This document shows, piece after piece, positions 57,464-64,000 of a stretch of 64,000 nucleotides of DNA (positions are counted from its first letter, which is position 1; each line of letters starts with the position of its first letter). Under the pieces are notes generated by a model. That model saw nothing but the letters and a program-made list of their open reading frames with translations, was not told the origin of the DNA and did not search any database. Made by a program: the position numbers and the translations under genes. Location: contig NZ_JAIUZI010000008.1 of assembly GCF_020171285.1 (NCBI RefSeq), positions 124,001-188,000 on the forward strand, in the 5' to 3' direction. This DNA is from Seohaeicola saemankumensis. GTDB lineage: Bacteria; Pseudomonadota; Alphaproteobacteria; Rhodobacterales; Rhodobacteraceae.

Positions 57464-58872
57464 GTGACATTCTAATCGTAGACGACGAACGGGACATCCG
57501 CGAACTGGTGTCCGACATCCTCGAAGACGAAGGCTATGCCACCCGGCTCGCCGGCAATTCGGACGATTGCATGAGCGCGATCAACACCGAACCGCCGGCG
57601 CTGCTGATCCTGGATATCTGGCTGAAGGACAGCCGGATGGACGGGATCGACATCCTGAAGGCGGTGAAGCGCGACAACCCGGATGTGCCGGTGGTCATCA
57701 TTTCGGGTCATGGCAACATCGAGATCGCGGTGGCGGCGATCAAGCAGGGGGCCTATGACTTTATCGAGAAGCCGTTCAATATCGACCAGCTGATGGTGGT
57801 GATCCGCCGCGCGATGGAGGCCTCGCGCCTGCGCCGCGAGAATTCATCGCTGAAGCGGCGCGAGGTGACCAGCGCCGAGATGATCGGCCAGTCGGCGGCG
57901 TTCCGCACCCTGGTCGGGCAGCTGGACAAGGTGACCAAGTCGAACGGGCGGGTGATGCTGACCGGGCCGGCGGGGTCGGGCAAGGAGATCGCGGCGCGCT
58001 ATATCCATGCCCACTCCAACCGCGCGACTGCGCCATTCGTGACGGTCAACTGCGCCAGCATCGAGCCGGAGCGGATGGAAGAGGTTCTGTTCGGTCGCGA
58101 GACCCAGGAGCGCGGCGTGGAATCGGGCCTGCTGGAGGAGGCGCACGGCGGGGTGATCTACTTCGACGAGGTCGCCGACATGCCGCTGGGCACCCAGTCC
58201 AAGATCCTGCGGGTGCTGGTCGATCAGCAGTTCCAGCGGGTCGGCGGCACCGACAAGGTGCGCGTCGATCTGCGGGTGATTTCCAGCACGAACAAGGACC
58301 TGGAGGCCGAGATCGCGGCCCAGCAGTTCCGGCAGGAGCTGTTTCACCGGCTGAACGTGGTGCCGATTTCTGTCCCGTCGCTGGAGGAACGGCGCGAGGA
58401 CATCCCGGTGCTGGCCGAGCATTTCATCGCCGCCTGCAACGCGTCACAGGGGCTGCCGCTGCGGGTGCTGAGCGACGAGGCGGTGGCGCTGATGCAGACG
58501 ATGGTCTGGCCGGGCAACGTGCGCCAGTTGAAAAACCTGGTCGAACGGGTGCTGATCCTGGGCGAGGGCAACGGGCCGATCGAGGCCCGCGAATTGCCCA
58601 GCGAGGAAGAGAAGAGTTCGGAAGAGGGGCGCGTTGTGCTGTCGGGGGCCCTGGCCACCTTGCCCCTGCGCGAGGCGCGCGAGGCCTTTGAGCGGGAATA
58701 CCTGCTGACCCAGATCAACCGCTTTGGCGGCAATATCAGCCGCACCGCGTCCTTTGTCGGGATGGAGCGCAGCGCGCTGCACCGCAAGCTGAAATCGCTG
58801 GGCGTGGTGACGTCGAGCAAGTCCGGCAGCCGGGTGGCGCATGTGGACGAGGCGAGCGAGGCCGCCCAGTAG
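57460..58872 (+). CDS. ntrX: nitrogen regulator NtrX lacking the GAFTGA loop
   Basis: 470 residues. Phosphoacceptor Asp52 (LLILDIWLKDSRMDG); AAA+ domain with Walker A TGPAGSGKEIAAR (about 168-180) and Walker B GVIYFDEVADMP. Where canonical members have ELFG-x-GAFTGA this one reads VLFGRETQERGVESG, so the sigma-54 contact loop is missing. C-terminal Fis-like helix-turn-helix GGNISRTASFVGMERSALHRKL. NtrYX controls nitrogen and envelope/redox responses in alphaproteobacteria. It starts inside the ntrY stop (ATGA). Confidence 0.95.
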   Translation: MSDILIVDDERDIRELVSDILEDEGYATRLAGNSDDCMSAINTEPPALLILDIWLKDSRMDGIDILKAVKRDNPDVPVVIISGHGNIEIAVAAIKQGAYDFIEKPFNIDQLMVVIRRAMEASRLRRENSSLKRREVTSAEMIGQSAAFRTLVGQLDKVTKSNGRVMLTGPAGSGKEIAARYIHAHSNRATAPFVTVNCASIEPERMEEVLFGRETQERGVESGLLEEAHGGVIYFDEVADMPLGTQSKILRVLVDQQFQRVGGTDKVRVDLRVISSTNKDLEAEIAAQQFRQELFHRLNVVPISVPSLEERREDIPVLAEHFIAACNASQGLPLRVLSDEAVALMQTMVWPGNVRQLKNLVERVLILGEGNGPIEARELPSEEEKSSEEGRVVLSGALATLPLREAREAFEREYLLTQINRFGGNISRTASFVGMERSALHRKLKSLGVVTSSKSGSRVAHVDEASEAAQ

Positions 58873-58875
58873 GGC

Positions 58876-59367
58876 TCAGCCCGGCGCGGTGGCGGGCGAC
58901 ACGACCTGCCAGCCGCCGCCCTCGTATTTGATGACGCAGGATTGCGGCGTCAGGGTCGGCAGGGTCGTGGTCTGTCGCGGCGGCGCGGCCTGGCGCACGG
59001 CCGGCGAACAGGCAGGCAGGTTGACGGGCTGGTACCCCTTGCGCGCCATGCATTGGGTTTCGACCCGTGTGCGCAGATCCTGGTTCACATCGACCGTATA
59101 GGTGTTGCCGGGAATCCAGTAGCCGGGCTGGTAGTAACATTGGCCCGCGCCGTTACAGATCTGGCGTCCGGGGAAGAACACCGGCGGGTTCTGGCGGATC
59201 TGGTTGGCCACCGGCGCGTCCTTGAGCGCGGCGACCTCGCATTGCGTGGTGTCGGACTGCATGCGCGTGACGGCGACGCCATTGCGGTGGTAGTAGGACA
59301 GCCCGGTGTCACAGGCGGCAAGTCCGAGCAGGGCGATCAGGGCAAAACGTGGGGCGGATCCGGTCAT
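58876..59367 (-). CDS. lipoprotein of unknown function
   Basis: 163 residues from the ATG at 59367. Signal peptide with lipobox LGLAAC (Cys19) and Asp at +2 (CDTG), which in enteric bacteria favours inner-membrane retention. The mature part has about six Cys (QCEVAAL, QICNGAGQCYYQPGYW, TQCMARKG, LPACSP, QSCVIKYEGG), so disulfides are likely. It is convergent with ntrX. No family recognised. Confidence 0.75.
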   Translation of the reverse strand: MTGSAPRFALIALLGLAACDTGLSYYHRNGVAVTRMQSDTTQCEVAALKDAPVANQIRQNPPVFFPGRQICNGAGQCYYQPGYWIPGNTYTVDVNQDLRTRVETQCMARKGYQPVNLPACSPAVRQAAPPRQTTTLPTLTPQSCVIKYEGGGWQVVSPATAPG

Positions 59368-59425
59368 CTGTACAGGGGCACCATCTGGGACTGTTTGCGG
59401 CAGTTTAGGACAGACGTGCCGGCAA

Positions 59426-59454
59426 TGCCATTGGCCCGGTTGGTGAAAATGGCA
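59426..59454. repeat. inverted repeat TGCCATT/AATGGCA upstream of trkA
   Basis: Seven-base arms at 59426-59432 and 59448-59454 with a 15-nt loop, in the 192-bp gap between the lipoprotein and trkA starts. Function unknown. Confidence 0.35.
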
Positions 59455-59559
59455 CCTGTTTGGGCGCGAGGCGCGCGTCGGCCGCCCCGGCAGGACAATT
59501 GAATTGACCGTTTTCCAGCCTTCTGTCATTCAAAGGTCCGGCGACAGGGGACCAAAGCG

Positions 59560-60936
59560 ATGAAGGTCATAATTTGCGGCGCGGGCCAGGTCGGCTGGCA
59601 GATTGCCCGGCACTTGTCGGGCGAGCACAACGACGTCACCGTTGTCGACAGCAATCCCGACCTGGTGCGCCGGGCCACCGATACGCTGGACGTGCAGGGG
59701 ATCGCCGGGTTTGCCAGCTATCCCGACGTGCTGGACCGGGCCGGGGCGCGGGACGCCGACATGATCATCGCCGCGACCTATTCCGACGAGGTCAACATGG
59801 TGACCTGCCAGGTGGCGCATTCGGTCTTTGCCATCCAGCGCAAGATCGCGCGGCTGCGCTCGCAAAGCTATCTGACGGCGATCTATTCCGATCTCTATCG
59901 TCGCGATCACATGCCCATTGACGTGGTGATCAGCCCTGAACGCGAAGTCGCCGCCGCCGCCATGCAGCGTCTGTCGGCGCCGGCGGCCTTTGATACCGAA
60001 ACCTTCATGGACGGGCGGGCGCAGCTGTTGGGCGTGTCCATCGACGAGACCTGTCCGATCGTCAACACGCCGCTGCGCCAGCTGACGGATCTGTTTTCCA
60101 CCCTGCGTTCGATCGTGGTGGGGGTGCGGCGCGACGGCACCCTGTTTGCGCCAGAACCGGGCGATCAGCTGTTTGCCGGCGACGACTGTTATGTCTTTGC
60201 CCATATCGACGACGTCAACAGGACGCTGGAAGTCTTTGGCAAGACCCAGAAAAAGCAGGATCGCGTGGTCATTGTCGGGGGCGGCAACGTCGGGCTGGAC
60301 GTGGCGCGCACGCTGGAGCAGAGCGAACACCGCACCCGCGCCAAGGTGATCGAACGCAGCCGCAAACAGGCCGAACGCGCGGCCGAGACGCTGGAACGCA
60401 CCATCGTGCTGCATGGCGACGGGCTGGATGCCGCGCTGTTGAACGAGGCGGGAATTTCGCGCGCCGACGCGATGCTGGCGGTGACCGATGACGACAAGAC
60501 CAACATGCTGGCCGCCGTGCGGGCCAAGGCCGAGGGCTGTCCGCTGGCGATCGCGCTGATCAACGACCCGACGCTGGTGCCGCTGATGGGGCCGCTGGGC
60601 ATCGACGCCTATATCAACCCGCGCGCCACCACGGTCAGCTCGATCCTACGCCACATCCGTCATGGCCGGGTGCGGCAGGTCTATTCCATCGGCGATGCCG
60701 AGGCCGAGGTGATCGAGGCCGAGGTGCTGTCGACCTCGCCCATGGCCGGACAGCGCATGCGCGACATCGGCTTTCCCGAAGGTGTGCTGATCGGGGCGAT
60801 CCGCAAGGGGGACCAGGTCTTGCGGCCCGATGGCGGGCTGCGGATCGAGGACGGCGACGTGGTTGCGATCTTTGCCATGGCCGCCGATGTGCCGGAGGTC
60901 GAGCGGCTGCTGCAGGTCTCGATCGACTTTTTCTGA
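59560..60936 (+). CDS. trkA: Trk potassium uptake regulatory subunit TrkA
   Basis: 458 residues, cytoplasmic, with duplicated RCK domains. The two NAD-binding motifs are VIICGAGQVGWQIARHL (N-terminus) and VVIVGGGNVGLDVARTL (about residue 238), each followed by a TrkA_C domain. It gates TrkH. Its stop overlaps the trkH start by one base (TGATG). Confidence 0.96.
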   Translation: MKVIICGAGQVGWQIARHLSGEHNDVTVVDSNPDLVRRATDTLDVQGIAGFASYPDVLDRAGARDADMIIAATYSDEVNMVTCQVAHSVFAIQRKIARLRSQSYLTAIYSDLYRRDHMPIDVVISPEREVAAAAMQRLSAPAAFDTETFMDGRAQLLGVSIDETCPIVNTPLRQLTDLFSTLRSIVVGVRRDGTLFAPEPGDQLFAGDDCYVFAHIDDVNRTLEVFGKTQKKQDRVVIVGGGNVGLDVARTLEQSEHRTRAKVIERSRKQAERAAETLERTIVLHGDGLDAALLNEAGISRADAMLAVTDDDKTNMLAAVRAKAEGCPLAIALINDPTLVPLMGPLGIDAYINPRATTVSSILRHIRHGRVRQVYSIGDAEAEVIEAEVLSTSPMAGQRMRDIGFPEGVLIGAIRKGDQVLRPDGGLRIEDGDVVAIFAMAADVPEVERLLQVSIDFF

Positions 60937-62471
60937 TGCGACAGGAGATCGCCCAGCCCGGAGTTTTGTTGCGACTGCCGCTGTCGCTGCTGATCTGGGG
61001 GATCGCGTCGCTGTCGATGTGGCTGCCGGCGACCCATGCGCTGATCCGCAACAATCACCCGGTGTCGCAGTCGTTTTTCTACTCCGGCCTGCTGGGGCTG
61101 ATCTGTGTGACGCTGATTGCGCTGTCGCTGGGCGAGCGCAAGCCCCGGTTCGGCACGCTGGGGCAGCTGTTGTCGCTGCTGTTCACCTTTGCGGTGCTGC
61201 CGGTGTTTCTGGCGGTGCCACTGCATGACGCGTTGCAGACGACGCGGTTTCTGAACGCCTATTTCGACATGGTCAGCGCGATCACGACGACGGGGGCGAA
61301 CCTGTTTGACGATCCCGCGCGGCTGGATGCCTCGCTGCACCTGTGGCGGGCGCAGGTCGGCTGGATGGGCGGTATGGTGATGTGGATCGCGGCCTCGGCT
61401 ATTCTGGCGCCGCTGTCGCTGGGCGGGTTCGAGGTGACGGCGCGCGGCCAGCCGGGGCGGGCGCTGGATGCGCCGATGAAGCAGGACCGGGGCGATCCGC
61501 GCAAACGGCTGCTGCGGATCACGCTGACGCTGGCGCCGGTCTATATCGGGTTGACCGGCGCGGTCTGGATCTTGCTGCTGATGGCGGGCGAGGCCTCTCT
61601 GACCGCGCTCTGCCACGCGATGTCGGTGATGGCGACCTCGGGCATTTCCCCGGTGGGCGGCATGTCGGGAAGCGAGACCGGAATCATCGGCGAGGCGATC
61701 GTGTTCCTGTTCATGTTCTTTGCCCTGTCGCGGCTGACCTTTTCCTCGGACACCGCCACCACCGGTCACGCCCGGCTGGACAAGGACCCCGAGTTCCGGA
61801 TCGGTCTGCTGCTGGTCTTTGGCCTGCCGATCCTGCTGTTCCTGCGGCACTGGCTGGCGGCCTTTGACGTCAGCACCACCGAGAACCTCGTGCTGGCACT
61901 GCGGGCGTTCTGGGGGTCGATGTTCACGGTGATGTCATTCCTGACCACCACCGGATTCGAAAGCGCCGACTGGGAGGAGGCCAGGCAATGGTCGGGGCTG
62001 GGCACGCCGGGGTTGATCCTGATGGGGCTGGCGGTGATCGGCGGCGGTGTCGCCACCACCGCGGGCGGGGTCAAGCTGCTGCGGGTCTATGCGCTCTACC
62101 TCAACGGGCTGCGCGACATGCAGAGGCTGGTCCACCCGTCGTCCGTCAGCAACGAACAGTCGGGCAACAAGCGAATCCAGAAAAACGGCGCCTTTATCGC
62201 CTGGGTGTTCTTTATGCTCTTCGCCTTGTCGCTGACCCTGATCAGCGTGACGCTGGCGGCGCTGGGATCAAGCTTTGAGCAGGCGTTTGTGCTGACCATC
62301 GCCACCCTGTCGACCACCGGCCCGCTGATCGAAATTGCCGCCGATACTCCGATCCGGCTGAACGAACTGGGGGCGGCGGCCAAGGGGGTTCTGTGCGCGG
62401 CCATGGTGCTGGGTCGCCTTGAAACACTGGCGATCATCGCGCTGTTCACGCCCGATCTTTGGCGCAACTAA
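60936..62471 (+). CDS. trkH: Trk potassium transporter membrane subunit TrkH
   Basis: 511 residues with the four M1-P-M2 units of the family. The selectivity-filter segments appear as SAITTTGANLF, SVMATSGISPVGG, SFLTTTGFESADW and ATLSTTGPLIE. The third-filter linker IGGGVATTAGGVKLLRVY is typical. Works with TrkA for K+ uptake. Confidence 0.96.
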   Translation: MRQEIAQPGVLLRLPLSLLIWGIASLSMWLPATHALIRNNHPVSQSFFYSGLLGLICVTLIALSLGERKPRFGTLGQLLSLLFTFAVLPVFLAVPLHDALQTTRFLNAYFDMVSAITTTGANLFDDPARLDASLHLWRAQVGWMGGMVMWIAASAILAPLSLGGFEVTARGQPGRALDAPMKQDRGDPRKRLLRITLTLAPVYIGLTGAVWILLLMAGEASLTALCHAMSVMATSGISPVGGMSGSETGIIGEAIVFLFMFFALSRLTFSSDTATTGHARLDKDPEFRIGLLLVFGLPILLFLRHWLAAFDVSTTENLVLALRAFWGSMFTVMSFLTTTGFESADWEEARQWSGLGTPGLILMGLAVIGGGVATTAGGVKLLRVYALYLNGLRDMQRLVHPSSVSNEQSGNKRIQKNGAFIAWVFFMLFALSLTLISVTLAALGSSFEQAFVLTIATLSTTGPLIEIAADTPIRLNELGAAAKGVLCAAMVLGRLETLAIIALFTPDLWRN

Positions 62472-62544
62472 TGGGCTTGCGTTAATGTGTCTCTTGGACT
62501 CTGCTTTTTTCGGGTGGAATATCCCTCGTTGCCACGACATACTT

Positions 62545-62573
62545 GACTGTGAGGGCGCTGTGGTCTGCATTGC
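62545..62573 (+). promoter_or_regulatory. weak candidate promoter of hfq
   Basis: TTGACT (62545-62550), 17-bp spacer, TGCATT (62568-62573); the -10 is poor (3 of 6). It is the best pair in the trkH-hfq gap. Confidence 0.3.
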
Positions 62574-62604
62574 GTGACAAGAACAAAGGCGAGATTTCTA
62601 TAAA

Positions 62605-62844
62605 ATGGCTTCGGACAGACAAAACCTCCAGGACGCGTTCCTGAACCACGTTAGAAAAACCAAGGTTCCGGTAACGATTTTTCTGATCAACGGCGTGAAA
62701 TTGCAGGGCGTCATTACCTGGTTCGACAATTTCTGCGTGCTGTTGCGCCGCGACGGGCAATCTCAGCTGGTCTATAAACACGCCATCTCGACGATCATGC
62801 CGGCGCAGCCGATCAGCCTTTATGAGGGCGAAGACGCTTCTTGA
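62605..62844 (+). CDS. hfq: RNA chaperone Hfq
   Basis: 79 residues. Sm1 motif [21 protein letters not shown] and Sm2 motif YKHAISTI. Hexameric; pairs small RNAs with mRNAs. The C-terminal tail is short, as in alphaproteobacteria. The next gene, hflX, starts within its stop (TGATG), the conserved hfq-hflX pair. Confidence 0.98.
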   Translation: MASDRQNLQDAFLNHVRKTKVPVTIFLINGVKLQGVITWFDNFCVLLRRDGQSQLVYKHAISTIMPAQPISLYEGEDAS

Positions 62845-64000
62845 TGGAACACGACAGGGTGCGGACCCGGGCCTGGGTGCTGCATCCGGACCTCAAATCC
62901 GACAGAGACCGCCGCGACCCCGGTCCGGCGCTTGAAGAGGCCGTGGCGCTGGCCGCGGCCTTGCCCGATCTGGACGTGATCGGCAGCGACGTGGTGCGCC
63001 TGGCCAAGGCGCAGCCCGGGCATCTGTTCGGCTCCGGCAAGATCGAGGAGCTGGATGCCAAGCTGAAGGCGGCCGATGTTGAGCTGGTGCTGATCGACGG
63101 GCCGGTGACCCCGGTGCAGCAGCGCAATCTGGAAAAGGCGTGGAAGGTCAAGATCCTCGACCGGACCGGGCTGATCCTGGAAATCTTCAGCGACCGCGCA
63201 CGCACCCGCGAGGGTGTGCTGCAGGTGGAAATGGCGGCGCTCAGCTACCAGCGGACGCGGCTGGTGCGGGCCTGGACCCACCTGGAACGCCAGCGCGGCG
63301 GCCTGGGCTTTGTCGGCGGTCCCGGCGAAACCCAGATCGAGGCGGACCGGCGCGCCATCGACGAACAGCTGGTGCGCCTGCGCCGGCAGCTCGACAAGGT
63401 GGTCAAGACCCGCGAACTGCACCGCACCGCGCGCGCCAAGGTGCCGTTTCCGATCGTGGCGCTAGTGGGCTATACCAACGCCGGGAAATCGACCCTGTTC
63501 AACCGGCTGACCGGGGCCGAGGTGATGGCCAAGGACATGCTGTTCGCCACGCTCGACCCGACCATGCGGCGGGTGCAGCTGCCCGACGGGCCGGAGGTGA
63601 TCCTGTCCGATACGGTGGGGTTCATCTCGGATCTGCCGACCGAGTTGGTCGCGGCGTTTCGCGCGACGCTGGAAGAGGTGCTGGCCGCCGACCTGATCGT
63701 GCATGTGCGCGACATCAGCCACGCCAGCACCGAAGAGCAGGCGCAGGATGTCGAGGCGATCCTGACCTCGCTGGGCGTCGACGACTCGCGCGCCCGGCTG
63801 GAGGTCTGGAACAAGCTGGACCTGCTTGAGGAAGACCCGCGCGCGGCCATGCGCACGCGCGCGGACCGCGACCCCGACGTCTTTGCCATATCGGCGTTGA
63901 CCGGCGAGGGACTGCCCGCGCTGCTCGCGGCGGTGGCGGAGAAATTGCAGGGCGTGCGCCGCGAAGAGCGGCTGCACCTTGCATTTTCCGAAGGACGCAA
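62844..64000 (+). CDS. hflX: GTPase HflX, 3' end cut by the window
   Basis: At least 385 codons; no stop before the window ends. HflX splits stalled or heat-damaged ribosomes. Family-specific segment RQRGGLGFVGGPGETQIEADRR; GTPase motifs G1 LVGYTNAGKSTLFNRL, G3 SDTVGFISDLP, G4 WNKLDLL. The ATG overlaps the hfq stop, so the two are translationally coupled. Confidence 0.97.
   Translation, partial: MEHDRVRTRAWVLHPDLKSDRDRRDPGPALEEAVALAAALPDLDVIGSDVVRLAKAQPGHLFGSGKIEELDAKLKAADVELVLIDGPVTPVQQRNLEKAWKVKILDRTGLILEIFSDRARTREGVLQVEMAALSYQRTRLVRAWTHLERQRGGLGFVGGPGETQIEADRRAIDEQLVRLRRQLDKVVKTRELHRTARAKVPFPIVALVGYTNAGKSTLFNRLTGAEVMAKDMLFATLDPTMRRVQLPDGPEVILSDTVGFISDLPTELVAAFRATLEEVLAADLIVHVRDISHASTEEQAQDVEAILTSLGVDDSRARLEVWNKLDLLEEDPRAAMRTRADRDPDVFAISALTGEGLPALLAAVAEKLQGVRREERLHLAFSEGR

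Noticed and set aside
62485..62577. 30-codon Cys-containing ORF in the trkH-hfq gap (begins MCLLDSAFFGW)
   Set aside because: No ribosome-binding site, overlaps the best hfq promoter candidate, and shows no recognisable feature.

Overview
The window reads as chromosomal DNA of an alphaproteobacterium of the order Rhodobacterales (Roseobacter group). This rests on gene content and order: bamA-skp-fabZ-lpxA-lpxI-lpxB, sciP next to ctrA, nifR3/dusB-ntrB-ntrC-ntrY-ntrX, fused ispDF, DUF1127, DUF6456 and DUF6477 proteins, a non-pyrrolysine MttB homologue, high GC and heavy use of ATGA/TGATG gene overlaps. I see no phage, IS element, CRISPR array, rRNA or tRNA.

Layout. 1-5.0 kb: outer-membrane assembly and lipid A operon. 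5-7.9 kb: mnmA, then the cell-cycle pair sciP-ctrA. 8-12.3 kb: ligA-recG. 12.3-12.9 kb: a 40-residue membrane peptide gene behind a LexA-type SOS box. 13-18.5 kb: Fe-S scaffold, hisI, gluQ, trmFO, an enoyl-CoA hydratase and a thioesterase. 18.5-20.3 kb: DUF1127 gene divergent from a MocR regulator, with paired operators. 20.4-21.4 kb: rplM-rpsI with a clear promoter and terminator. 21.5-29 kb: a seven-gene, fully overlapped CDP-deoxysugar operon and a convergent glycosyltransferase. 29-36 kb: TetR/PPK2, an alpha/beta hydrolase with a probable ATT start, metA, an orphan P-loop protein, two EamA transporters and a monooxygenase with a coupled 30-codon ORF. 36-45.8 kb: guaA, mttB homologue, DUF6477/DUF6456, peroxiredoxin, a Lys/Ala-rich helical protein, lipA and two c-type cytochrome genes. 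45.8-51.5 kb: LysR, hpt, COQ10-type protein, amtB, pncC-pgpA-ispDF. 51.6-58.9 kb: nitrogen regulation operon dusB-ntrBC-ntrYX. 59-64 kb: trkA-trkH and hfq-hflX (hflX runs off the end).

Regulatory themes. Sequences matching, or one base off, the CtrA box TTAA-N7-TTAA lie before sciP, ctrA, the DUF6456 gene and one EamA transporter (this last is a perfect match). NtrC and NtrX both lack the GAFTGA sigma-54 contact loop, so they probably do not work with RpoN. A GTTC-N7-GTTC SOS box precedes the small membrane peptide. A structured repeat of about 155 bp occurs twice in the same orientation around 42.0 and 44.2 kb.

Limits. All calls come from reading the sequence and remembered family features; no search, alignment or folding program was run. 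Start codons were chosen by ribosome-binding sites, overlaps and family N-termini.
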